A stretch of 5,789 bases of DNA from Candidatus Gastranaerophilales bacterium (GCA_021199975.1 JAJQHF010000146.1:1-5789); one strand, 5' to 3'. Shown: positions 1-5,789, numbered from the stretch's first letter. Program-made: numbers and translations. Notes: generated by a model from the sequence alone, not told the origin.

Positions 1-1
1 A

Positions 2-871
2 TATAGTTTATTTGGAGAATCTGCAATTTTACCGAAAAGTTACTTAAATAATAGAGTTGATGAAATTATAGGAGGAGAAAAAGATAAATTTTATGAAGAA
101 AGCGTTTATTATACTTATGCTAGACATGAATATAATACAGATTTCTGCGGATATATTTTTAAAGATGATGAATATGCTTTTTCAGAACTCAGAAAAAGAT
201 TGAATATATTGAATGAAACCTTTGAAACTGATGAAGAGTTAAGAAATAATAAAGTTTCCTTTAAACGTTTAAATAAATATAAAGGTTTTATATTTAAACT
301 GGAAGATATAGAGAAAATTAAAGAAACAAATGAGAATTCAGACATTTTATTAAAAGCAAAAGCCTATATAAATTACAAAAATGATAATTTAAAAGAAGCT
401 GAAAATTTATATAATAAATACTTAGAAAAACATAATTGGGATTATGATTCATTAATTAAACTTAATGATATATATCTAAAGCTTAATAAACCAAAAGAAT
501 TAAATGAATTATATACTAAGATGTTTATGTCAGGAAAAAGAGAAATGATTTTTTTACGAAAATGGTTGTTTTTAAATTATTATGTAATTGAAGATTATGA
601 TACTGCATTTAAGATAAATCAATATATAATTGATTTAGTAAAAGAAAACAATCAAGATTGGTATGTAAATAAAGCAATAATTTTATTAAAACTTAATAAA
701 AAAGAAGAAGCAGAAAAATTATTTAAACATATAAAAGAAGATTTAAAAGATGGAGAATATTTTATACAAAATTTTATTACAGAAAATAATATTTCATCAT
801 TTGAAGATATTTATAAGCAATCTAAATTACAACTTTTAAAAGTAAACGAAAAAGAACATCATGAGGCTTAG
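2..871 (+). CDS. Unrecognised TPR-like repeat protein, 3' part only (5' end outside window)
   Basis: The frame is open from base 2 to the TAG at 869-871, giving 289 residues with no start codon in view, so the gene begins left of the window. A TTG at 200 could be read as a start, but the frame stays open and codes similar protein upstream of it, so I treat it as internal. Fragment residues about 115-251 form roughly four 33-residue helical pairs with a TPR look (A/Y/L spacing, for example KAKAYINYK...EAENLYNKYLE and NKAIILLKLNKKEEAEKLF). The first ~65 residues hold aromatic- and acid-rich sequence that I cannot assign to a family. No signal or membrane segment is visible in the part shown. 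TPR arrays usually mediate protein-protein contacts, sometimes as tails on glycosyltransferases; the enzymatic part, if any, would lie upstream. Composition is strikingly Lys/Asn/Ile-rich: sampled 60-base lines have 15-25% GC, below the core genes here. The gene converges on mazG. Coding call is confident; function is unknown. Confidence 0.85.
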   Translation, partial: YSLFGESAILPKSYLNNRVDEIIGGEKDKFYEESVYYTYARHEYNTDFCGYIFKDDEYAFSELRKRLNILNETFETDEELRNNKVSFKRLNKYKGFIFKLEDIEKIKETNENSDILLKAKAYINYKNDNLKEAENLYNKYLEKHNWDYDSLIKLNDIYLKLNKPKELNELYTKMFMSGKREMIFLRKWLFLNYYVIEDYDTAFKINQYIIDLVKENNQDWYVNKAIILLKLNKKEEAEKLFKHIKEDLKDGEYFIQNFITENNISSFEDIYKQSKLQLLKVNEKEHHEA

Positions 872-890
872 TTGACGGATGTACTTTTTA

Positions 891-952
891 TACCTGAAAT
901 AATATATTTAACTATTCATATAATTTTTATATGATTCAATCTATTTCAGGTA
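891..952. repeat. Nested inverted repeat between convergent genes; possible two-way transcription end
   Basis: Outer arms TACCTGAAATA (891-901) and TATTTCAGGTA (942-952) are perfect 11-bp reverse complements. Between them lies a second hairpin, TCATATA (916-922) with TATATGA (928-934), whose stem can extend by one A-T pair. The element fills most of the gap between the stop at 871 (plus) and the mazG stop at 963 (minus), so transcripts arriving from either side would fold it. Position suggests a shared terminator or 3'-end stabiliser. It lacks a GC-rich stem and a proper T-tract on either strand, so it is not a textbook intrinsic terminator. It could also be a small mobile or REP-like palindromic repeat. 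The repeat itself is certain; its role is inferred. Confidence 0.6.
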
Positions 953-962
953 AGCTCATATT

Positions 963-1727
963 TTATGGACAGCCGGTTGTAGTTTTAGCTTTTTTCCAAA
1001 GTTCATCCCATTCTTCAAGAGAAAGGTGTTCAAGTTCTTTTTGGGCAGAGGTTTCCATTTCTCTGAAACGTTTTACAAATTTTTTATTTGCTCTTAGTAA
1101 GGCTTGTTCCGCATCTATTTTATTCCACCTTGCAAGGTTAACAACTGCAAACAGAATATCACCTAATTCATCTTCTTTTTCATCAAGTGTTTTTGCTTTT
1201 TGAAACTCTTCAATTTCTGATTGAACACATTTATACAAAGCTTCCTCATTAGGCCATTCAAATCCGACTTTTACAGCTTTTTTGCTTATTTTTTGCGCAC
1301 TCATTAAAGCAGATTGCGCTTTTGAAATACCATCCATAATTGAGGTTCTATGTGGTTTTTCTTCTTTTTTAAGTTTTTCCCAATTATCTAAAATTTCATC
1401 AGTTGAATTAACTTTAACATCTCCAAATACATGAGGATGGCGATGAATTAGTTTATCAGATATACCTTTTGCCACATCTTCAATATTAAAAGTACTCGAT
1501 TCTTTTGCTATTTGAGAATGTAATACAACCTGCAAAAGAACGTCACCCAGTTCTTCGCATAAATGCTTTGAATCTTTATCATCAATAGCATCAACAGCTT
1601 CATAAGCTTCTTCTATCATATTTCTTCTTAAAGAAGTATGGGTTTGTTCTCTGTCCCACTTACAGCCGTTTTCACTTCTTAAAATATTTACGATTTCTAT
1701 TAATCGTTCTAAATTAGGATAACTCAT
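963..1727 (-). CDS. mazG: MazG, nucleoside triphosphate pyrophosphohydrolase (two-domain form)
   Basis: MazG hydrolyses (d)NTPs to NMP and pyrophosphate, clearing non-canonical nucleotides and, in E. coli, influencing ppGpp levels. The protein is 254 residues from the ATG at 1727, close to E. coli MazG (263). Two MazG domains are visible. The N-terminal one has GCKWDREQTH (21-30), the metal-binding EAYE (40-43) with ELGD (59-62), and the signature RHPHVF (96-101). The C-terminal one has E171xxE174 with ELGD (187-190), followed by FAVVNLARW and KFVKRFRE. All acidic metal ligands are present in both. The ATG shares one base with the hisG stop (TGATG); a GTG at 1730 would overlap hisG by four bases and is an equally coupled alternative that adds one residue. 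No strong Shine-Dalgarno precedes either, consistent with reinitiation after hisG. It is the last gene of the operon. Identification is firm; the physiological substrate is not known. Confidence 0.95.
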   Translation of the reverse strand: MSYPNLERLIEIVNILRSENGCKWDREQTHTSLRRNMIEEAYEAVDAIDDKDSKHLCEELGDVLLQVVLHSQIAKESSTFNIEDVAKGISDKLIHRHPHVFGDVKVNSTDEILDNWEKLKKEEKPHRTSIMDGISKAQSALMSAQKISKKAVKVGFEWPNEEALYKCVQSEIEEFQKAKTLDEKEDELGDILFAVVNLARWNKIDAEQALLRANKKFVKRFREMETSAQKELEHLSLEEWDELWKKAKTTTGCP

Positions 1728-2593
1728 CACTTCACCATTTGATCAACTGTCATTATAAGAATACCTTGTCCGCCAAGCTTTTTTAACCTGTCAATACTGT
1801 CAAAAACTTTGTCCGCATCAACAACAACGTGCATTACAACGTGTTCTTCATCTCCTGCAAGAGTCATAATTGTAGGAGATGAAAGTCCGGGTAAAAAGCT
1901 TCTTATTTCATCAACAGAGCTTTTTGGTACATGCGCCATTAAATATTTTTTTTGTCTTGCATCTATTACCGATTTTAATGCTCTTAATACAACCTGCGCT
2001 TTTTCTTTTTTTATTTCGCTCAAATTTTTATTTTGTATAACAATGGCAGTAGATTCCAATATTCTGTCAATAATTCGTAATTTGTTAGACTTTAATGTAG
2101 TTCCTGATGATGTAATATCAACAACAACATCCGACAAACCAAGACGAGGAGTTATCTCTGTAGCTCCTGAAACTTCAATTATTTTTGGTGTTTTTCCTAA
2201 TTTTTCAAAATACTCTTTTGCTATATTAGGAAAAGAAGTTGCTATTTTAAGATTTTGGGGTAAATCGTCAGGTGTTTGATAAGAATCTTCTTCCTTGACT
2301 GCAACAACCATTTCACAGTAACCAAAATCCAAATCCATAATTTTATCTACGTCTGATTTCAACTCCGTTAAAATATCAAACCCCGTAAAACCTATATCAG
2401 CAATACCGTTTTCTACAATCATGGGAATATCCTGCGTTCTTAAAAATATAATAGAATATTTTTTATCTTTTGTTGTAACCTGCAAAGTTCTTTCATCTTT
2501 TGAAGGAAAAACCAAACCTGCGCAATTAAGTAAATCATATATTTTTTCTGATAATCTTCCTTTATTTGGAATTGCAATTTTTAACATATCCAT
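1727..2593 (-). CDS. hisG: ATP phosphoribosyltransferase HisG, long form
   Basis: HisG catalyses the first committed step of histidine biosynthesis, ATP + PRPP -> phosphoribosyl-ATP + PPi, in the cytoplasm. At 288 residues it is close to the long-form enzyme (E. coli 299), not the ~200-210-residue short form that needs HisZ. Visible landmarks are IAIPNKGRL (6-14), ADIGFTGFDIL (65-75), and PRL-GLSDVVVDITSSGTTL (149-167), whose D155-T166 stretch is the PRPP-binding loop. The C-terminal ACT-like regulatory domain (about 214-288) has YLMAHVPKSSVDEI and ends in LKKLGGQGILIMTVDQMV. That domain gives histidine feedback inhibition in known long forms, so HisZ should not be required (inference). The ATG at 2593 shares one base with the upstream stop (TAATG) and has AAGGA eight bases before it. 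An ATG at 2587 would give the common MLKIA start but has poorer spacing. No other his genes are in the window. Confidence 0.97.
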   Translation of the reverse strand: MDMLKIAIPNKGRLSEKIYDLLNCAGLVFPSKDERTLQVTTKDKKYSIIFLRTQDIPMIVENGIADIGFTGFDILTELKSDVDKIMDLDFGYCEMVVAVKEEDSYQTPDDLPQNLKIATSFPNIAKEYFEKLGKTPKIIEVSGATEITPRLGLSDVVVDITSSGTTLKSNKLRIIDRILESTAIVIQNKNLSEIKKEKAQVVLRALKSVIDARQKKYLMAHVPKSSVDEIRSFLPGLSSPTIMTLAGDEEHVVMHVVVDADKVFDSIDRLKKLGGQGILIMTVDQMVK

Positions 2594-3945
2594 TATTCTA
2601 TTCCTTGTATATCTTCTTCATCTTCTTTTAATGTTATAACAATATCACTTGTATTACAGTAGCTTCTGACAGGGTTATGAATGTAGTGGAACTTTGAAAT
2701 TTCAGGAATTTTCTTTTGCATCATTCTAACCATTTCGTTTGAAACTTGAGTATTATAACCGATAATTTGGGATTCTGTAATTTGAGAAGCTCTTCCCGTG
2801 CAATTAACATCATAACCTAAAGTTTTAAGCTCTTCTTTTAATGTCATAGCTTCAATTTCTTTGGAGCGTGAATACATTAAACCGACAGAAATTTCATTTT
2901 GAGCGAGTTCAACTTTTTGTCTGTATATTAATCTGTTTATTACTTGCTGAGTTTTTTCGGGGTCTAAAATCCAATAGCTGACAATACCTTTTTTATTAGG
3001 CGCACCGGGGAGCATAACAAATTCAACTTTATTGAGGTCAATATCTCTTGCAGCTGCTGCATATTGTGACATTTGATATAAATTTAAATCTGTTCTTGTA
3101 TATAAATTTGCAATTTTCAAAGCTTCGGGAATTTTTCTTAATGCTTCCGGAGATTTAACCTGTTCAATTAAAGCTTTAATGAATTTTTGCTGACGATGTA
3201 TTCTTCCGATATCACCTAAGAAATCTTTTCTAAATCTTAAATATTCTTCTGCTTCTTCACCTGATAAAACATAATCGCCTTTTTTAAAGTTAATGTGAAG
3301 TTTACCGCTATAGTCGTCATAGTGCATATTTTGGTCAATGTGAACAGGTACACCGCCTATTGCATCAATAAGCTTTCTTACACCCTCTGCATTAATAACA
3401 ATATAATTATGAATTTTTATACCAAAAGTTTCTTCTATGGTCTTTTTAGTTAAATCAATACCGCCAAGCGCATAAGCGGCATTAATTTTTTGTACACCGT
3501 GTCCTTCGGCTATATATACTTTGCTGTCTCTTGGTATTGATATTGCATTAACGCTTTTACCGTGTACATCAACATTTATGATAATCATTGTATCTGAACG
3601 CACTCCTGAAAACGGCAAAGTATTAGGTCCATTTGAGTCAACCCCCAGCAGCAAAATATTTTGGTATTTACTAAGCATTTTAAAATTAAATTTAGCCGGA
3701 GTTAAATCAGGTTTGGAATTTACTTTTACTCCCGAAATTTTAGAATCGGTATAACTTTCAATTATTGTTGAAATATCATCATAATTTGTAATTATATACA
3801 TAGTAAGCATTGTAATTGCAACAACAAAAAAAGTTATAAATAACACTCTTATCGTAATTATAAATTTATTTTCATCATTTTCATCACTTTCTTTATATTT
3901 TAAGAAAGTACTATACTGCTCATCTTTATCCTTTAGCTCTGTCAT
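2593..3945 (-). CDS. LytR-CpsA-Psr (LCP) family glycopolymer transferase with LytR_C domain
   Basis: LCP enzymes move undecaprenyl-pyrophosphate-linked glycopolymers (teichoic acids, capsule, arabinogalactan, depending on the organism) onto peptidoglycan outside the membrane. This 450-residue protein has a charged cytoplasmic N-terminus (1-27), one membrane anchor (about 29-52), a linker, and an LCP domain (about 94-265). Its motifs include LLGVD (99-103), RSDTM (116-120), SIPRDS (136-141), KINAAYA (153-159) and the lipid-phosphate arginine cluster R237-x-R239...D245-x-GR...RQQ (251-253). A LytR_C domain follows at about 351-441, then an acidic tail. The only two cysteines outside the anchor region, C382 and C430, are both in LytR_C. 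The ATG at 3945 has AGGA eleven bases upstream (TCCT on the plus strand, 3957-3960), rather far. It is first in the operon, and its TAA overlaps the hisG ATG. The polymer it transfers cannot be told from sequence. Confidence 0.93.
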   Translation of the reverse strand: MTELKDKDEQYSTFLKYKESDENDENKFIITIRVLFITFFVVAITMLTMYIITNYDDISTIIESYTDSKISGVKVNSKPDLTPAKFNFKMLSKYQNILLLGVDSNGPNTLPFSGVRSDTMIIINVDVHGKSVNAISIPRDSKVYIAEGHGVQKINAAYALGGIDLTKKTIEETFGIKIHNYIVINAEGVRKLIDAIGGVPVHIDQNMHYDDYSGKLHINFKKGDYVLSGEEAEEYLRFRKDFLGDIGRIHRQQKFIKALIEQVKSPEALRKIPEALKIANLYTRTDLNLYQMSQYAAAARDIDLNKVEFVMLPGAPNKKGIVSYWILDPEKTQQVINRLIYRQKVELAQNEISVGLMYSRSKEIEAMTLKEELKTLGYDVNCTGRASQITESQIIGYNTQVSNEMVRMMQKKIPEISKFHYIHNPVRSYCNTSDIVITLKEDEEDIQGIE

Positions 3946-4070
3946 ATAAATAAATATCCTGTTACCCGTAATATTTTACTTCAAAAATTATAAAATTAGT
4001 ACATACCCGAAGAGTATATATAATCTATCCAACTGTTGAATATAGAGTTTATTTATGATTTTATAATGAT
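3946..4070. promoter_or_regulatory. Divergent promoter region between the LCP-hisG-mazG operon and the PLP-enzyme gene
   Basis: These 125 bases separate two genes reading away from each other, so both promoters should lie here. For the plus strand the best candidate is TATAAT at 4019-4024, with a weak TTAGTA -35 at 3996-4001 (17-base spacer). For the minus strand a candidate is TATACT (plus-strand AGTATA, 4013-4018), with TTCAAC (plus-strand GTTGAA, 4035-4040) at a 16-base spacer; another TATAAT reads leftward from 3992-3987. The two main -10 boxes lie side by side. The short dyad CAAC-T-GTTG (4030-4038) overlaps the minus-strand -35 and would suit an operator. In sequence this AT-rich, -10-like boxes occur by chance, so the individual assignments are tentative. 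Confidence 0.45.
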
Positions 4071-5297
4071 ATGGAAAAGAATACTATAGTACAAAATGCC
4101 GAAATTAAAGTAAAAAAATATTTTGAAGCGGTTGATGAAATAAAAGAATATAATCAGGAAAAAGTCTTAAAAGCATTTTGCGACAACAAAATAGGATTAG
4201 AACATTTTGCGACGGTATCGGGCTACGGGCATGATGATATGGGTCGTGAAGCATTAGATAAAGTATTTGCGCAGGTATTTAGGGCAGAAAAAGCCATTGT
4301 AAGAAATCATTTTGTATCAGGTACTCATACGCTTGCGTGCTGTTTATTTGGTAATTTAAGATATGGGGAAAAACTTGTATCAGTTGTCGGAACTCCATAT
4401 GACACCATGGAGGAGGTTATAGGTACAAGAGGAGATAAAAGAGCTTCTTTGATAGGACACGGCATAATTTATGATGAAGTACCTTTGTTAAACGGAATTG
4501 ATGTTGATTTTGAAGGTATTAAAAATAAAATAGATAAAACCGTTAATATGGTTTTAATTCAGCGTTCAAGAGGTTATTCTTTAAGAAAATCTTTAAATAT
4601 AGAAACAATCCGAAAAATTATAGAAATTGTAAAATCAAAAAATCCAAACTGTATTTGTTTTGTGGATAATTGTTACGGTGAATTTACGGAGAAATATGAA
4701 CCTTTGGAGGTTGGTGCCGATTTAATAGCAGGTTCATTGATAAAAAACCCCGGCGGGGGGATTGTTGAAACGGGCGGTTATGTTGCAGGGAAAGAAGAAT
4801 ATGTTAATCAGTCCGCATACAGATTAACAGCCCCGGGGATAGGCTCGGAGGGCGGAGCTATGTTAAATCAGCTCAGATTAATTTTTCAGGGTTTATTTAT
4901 GGCACCTTCTATAGTTTCAGAGGCTGTAAAAGGTTCTATATTGGCATCTCAAGTTTTTGAAGATATCGGTTATATTTCAACTCCAAAACCGCATGAATTA
5001 AGAACTGATTTAATTCAAACAATTGAATTTGGTGCAGCTGAACCGTTAATAGAATTTTGTAAAACCCTGCAAGCGTTATCGCCGGTTGAATCATATTTAA
5101 CACCAATACCGGAAAGAGTTCCGGGATATGACGATAAACTTATAATGGCAGGCGGCTCATTTATAGAAGGCTCAACCATAGAACTTTCGGCAGACGGACC
5201 TGTTCGTCCGCCTTATGCAGTCTATATGCAGGGCGGTTTAAACTATGCCCATGTAAAAATTGCACTTAAAGGTATTGTTGAAAAGCTTGTAAAATAA
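4071..5297 (+). CDS. Methionine gamma-lyase family protein (PF06838, YnbB / 'aluminium resistance' type), PLP-dependent
   Basis: A 408-residue fold-type I PLP enzyme related to cystathionine and methionine lyases. Family members are annotated variously as methionine gamma-lyase-like, cystathionine beta-lyase-like or aluminium resistance proteins; the true substrate is generally not established. Family landmarks are VSGYGHDDMGRE (49-60), HFVSGTH (80-86), GTPYDTMEEVIG (107-118), QRSRGYSLR (164-172), DNCYGEF (199-205; D199 should contact the PLP ring nitrogen) and GSLIKNPGGG (221-230). K225 is the expected Schiff-base lysine. The C-terminal third (PGIGSEGG, PYAVYMQGGL) also fits, and the length is normal, so the enzyme appears intact. 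An in-frame TGA at 4056 and no ATG until M57 make the ATG at 4071 the start, although no Shine-Dalgarno is visible before it. The TAA abuts the stop of the convergent HTH gene. Likely role is sulfur amino-acid metabolism (inference). Confidence 0.92.
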   Translation: MEKNTIVQNAEIKVKKYFEAVDEIKEYNQEKVLKAFCDNKIGLEHFATVSGYGHDDMGREALDKVFAQVFRAEKAIVRNHFVSGTHTLACCLFGNLRYGEKLVSVVGTPYDTMEEVIGTRGDKRASLIGHGIIYDEVPLLNGIDVDFEGIKNKIDKTVNMVLIQRSRGYSLRKSLNIETIRKIIEIVKSKNPNCICFVDNCYGEFTEKYEPLEVGADLIAGSLIKNPGGGIVETGGYVAGKEEYVNQSAYRLTAPGIGSEGGAMLNQLRLIFQGLFMAPSIVSEAVKGSILASQVFEDIGYISTPKPHELRTDLIQTIEFGAAEPLIEFCKTLQALSPVESYLTPIPERVPGYDDKLIMAGGSFIEGSTIELSADGPVRPPYAVYMQGGLNYAHVKIALKGIVEKLVK

Positions 5298-5519
5298 TTA
5301 ATCGGAAAAATCCAGCAATTCTTTAATATCTAACCCTAATCCTTTTGCTATTTTATCCGCTATCAAAAGAGAAGGTTTCCTTTCATGTCTTTCAAGCCTT
5401 CCTATGTATGTTCTGTCAATATTACAAAGCAAAGCTAAATCTTCTTGAGAAAGCCCCCTTTGTTGTCTTATTTCTTTGAGTTTTTTAGCAAATTTTACCG
5501 TAATATCATCATTTGACAT
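5298..5519 (-). CDS. Small XRE/Cro-C1 family HTH regulator resembling restriction-modification controller (C) proteins
   Basis: A 73-residue protein that is almost entirely one HTH_3 domain. Helix 1 is about 8-20, helix 2 SQEDLALLC (24-32), recognition helix IDRTYIGRLERH (34-45), then ERKPSLLIADKIAKGLGL (46-63) and a short tail. The GLSQEDLA...DRTYI..(I/L)ER..R pattern is shared with C proteins of type II restriction-modification systems, which are 75-100-residue dimers that bind C-boxes and regulate their own gene and a restriction or methylase gene. Many stand-alone XRE regulators look similar, so this is suggestive only. The ATG at 5519 has no clear Shine-Dalgarno, and the region upstream carries a matching palindrome. 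Its TAA touches the stop of the PLP-enzyme gene, so no endonuclease gene follows it in the same operon; any partner must be the divergent gene at 5591 or further right. Confidence 0.88.
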   Translation of the reverse strand: MSNDDITVKFAKKLKEIRQQRGLSQEDLALLCNIDRTYIGRLERHERKPSLLIADKIAKGLGLDIKELLDFSD

Positions 5520-5540
5520 AATAGTTAATTTATGCCATTA

Positions 5541-5557
5541 TGTGACTATAGTCGACA
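5541..5557. promoter_or_regulatory. C-box-like palindromic operator in the divergent control region
   Basis: TGTGACTATAGTCGACA contains the perfect 10-bp palindrome GACTATAGTC (5544-5553), flanked by TGT and ACA. It lies 24 bases before the HTH gene start and 37 bases before the divergent gene start. Both strands of the palindrome contain TATAGT, a passable -10 box, and on the plus strand a weak TTAATT lies 16 bases upstream (5525-5530). Binding here could therefore control both directions. C-boxes of restriction-modification controllers are known as GACT-N3-AGTC; this site has two central bases instead of three. From memory, the right half-operator of C.Esp1396I is TGTGATTATAGTCAACA, a 15 of 17 match. 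Only one box is seen, whereas controllers often have two in tandem. Confidence 0.5.
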
Positions 5558-5590
5558 GACAATTGGCACGATAAAAATGGTGTGTGATTT

Positions 5591-5789
5591 ATGAGTAATC
5601 TTTTAAAAATTGCAAGAAAACAAATTAATTCTTACAAAAAAGAACTGCTGTATTTGTTGGCAAGTGCAAATACTATACATGACTTTTGTTTGCTGGCTGA
5701 AAATTTTTATAAAGATAATAAAAATGAAATTGAAAATATTAAATCAAAAAAAATCAGCAGAAAAATTAATAAAATTTCATTTACTCTTA
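5591..5789 (+). CDS. Unrecognised protein, N-terminal 66 residues (3' end outside window)
   Basis: An ATG at 5591 opens a frame that runs without a stop to the right edge, giving 66 residues that begin MSNLLKIARKQINSYKKELL. An in-frame TGA at 5585 rules out an upstream start. No good Shine-Dalgarno precedes it; GGTGTG at 5579-5584 is the nearest purine-rich stretch. The visible part is predicted helical, very rich in Lys, Asn and Ile, with no signal peptide, membrane segment or motif I can name. It is about 22% GC by hand count, like the left-edge gene and below the core genes. It is divergent from the HTH regulator across a 71-bp gap with a palindromic operator, the arrangement expected for a target of that regulator. 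A methylase, nuclease, toxin or phage-type protein are all possible and none is shown. Coding status rests on the open frame and context. Confidence 0.6.
   Translation, partial: MSNLLKIARKQINSYKKELLYLLASANTIHDFCLLAENFYKDNKNEIENIKSKKISRKINKISFTL

Noticed and set aside
200..202. TTG as the start of the left-edge gene
   Set aside because: The same frame is open back to base 2 with protein-like codon use, so the gene most likely starts outside the window.
115..345. Minus-strand open frame of 76 codons
   Set aside because: It lies opposite the TPR-like gene, is made of Ser/Phe/Leu-rich complement of an AT-rich coding strand, and has no recognisable domain.
872..900. TTGACG at 872-877 as a promoter -35 box
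   Set aside because: No -10 box lies at 16-18 bases downstream, and no plus-strand gene follows before the convergent mazG.
931..1203. Plus-strand open frame of 90 codons
   Set aside because: It is antisense to the C-terminal part of mazG, which has full family motifs; the product is low-complexity Ser/Phe-rich sequence.
1809..2279. Plus-strand open frame of 156 codons
   Set aside because: It is the complement of hisG, whose catalytic and regulatory motifs are intact; the Thr/Ser/Cys-rich product resembles no protein.
2421..2639. Plus-strand open frame of 72 codons with a hydrophobic end
   Set aside because: It is opposite the start of hisG and the end of the LCP gene; the apparent membrane segment comes from the complement of an acidic tail.
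3521..3754. Plus-strand open frame of 77 codons
   Set aside because: It is antisense to the conserved N-terminal half of the LCP domain.
4062..4067. TATAAT as the main -10 box of the PLP-enzyme gene
   Set aside because: It would start the transcript at about 4074, inside the coding region whose ATG is fixed at 4071; the nearest -35-like TTGAAT is 20 bases away.
1..5789. CRISPR array, tRNA, rRNA, insertion sequence or riboswitch
   Set aside because: Nearly all of the window is coding; no regularly spaced repeats, tRNA-like cloverleaf, transposase motif or recognisable aptamer was found, and no gap exceeds 130 bases.

Overview
The window is AT-rich bacterial DNA with densely packed genes. Housekeeping genes fill the middle, and lower-GC accessory-looking sequence sits at both edges. 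The gene set is a LytR-CpsA-Psr (LCP) cell-wall glycopolymer transferase, a long-form HisG, a two-domain MazG and a PF06838 'methionine gamma-lyase family' PLP enzyme. LCP and PF06838 proteins are typical of Firmicutes and of Cyanobacteria, including the non-photosynthetic Vampirovibrionia/Gastranaerophilales (Melainabacteria). A low-GC gut member of one of these groups is my best guess. The sequence contains no rRNA or other decisive marker, so this is weak inference.

Layout, left to right. (1) 2-871, plus strand: the 3' part of an unrecognised Lys/Asn/Ile-rich protein with TPR-like helical repeats, cut by the left edge. (2) 872-962: a convergent gap holding a nested inverted repeat with perfect 11-bp outer arms. 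(3) 3945-963, minus strand: a compact three-gene operon, LCP transferase -> hisG -> mazG. Each junction is a one-base stop/start overlap (TAATG, then TGATG), which points to translational coupling. (4) 3946-4070: a divergent promoter region. (5) 4071-5297, plus strand: the PF06838 PLP-dependent lyase-like enzyme. (6) 5519-5298, minus strand: a 73-residue HTH regulator whose stop codon directly abuts the stop of the lyase gene. (7) 5520-5590: a 71-bp divergent control region centred on the perfect palindrome GACTATAGTC. (8) 5591 to the right edge, plus strand: the start of an unrecognised AT-rich gene that runs out of the window.

How the parts fit. The minus-strand operon joins envelope assembly, the first step of histidine synthesis and nucleotide-pool housecleaning. 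HisG makes phosphoribosyl-ATP, and the next enzyme of the pathway, HisE, belongs to the same all-alpha pyrophosphohydrolase superfamily as MazG, so the hisG-mazG pairing may be more than chance. The most interesting region is the right edge. The small HTH protein resembles the controller (C) proteins of type II restriction-modification systems, and the palindrome next to it resembles their C-box operators. It therefore looks like a self-regulating switch that also controls the divergent, unidentified gene.
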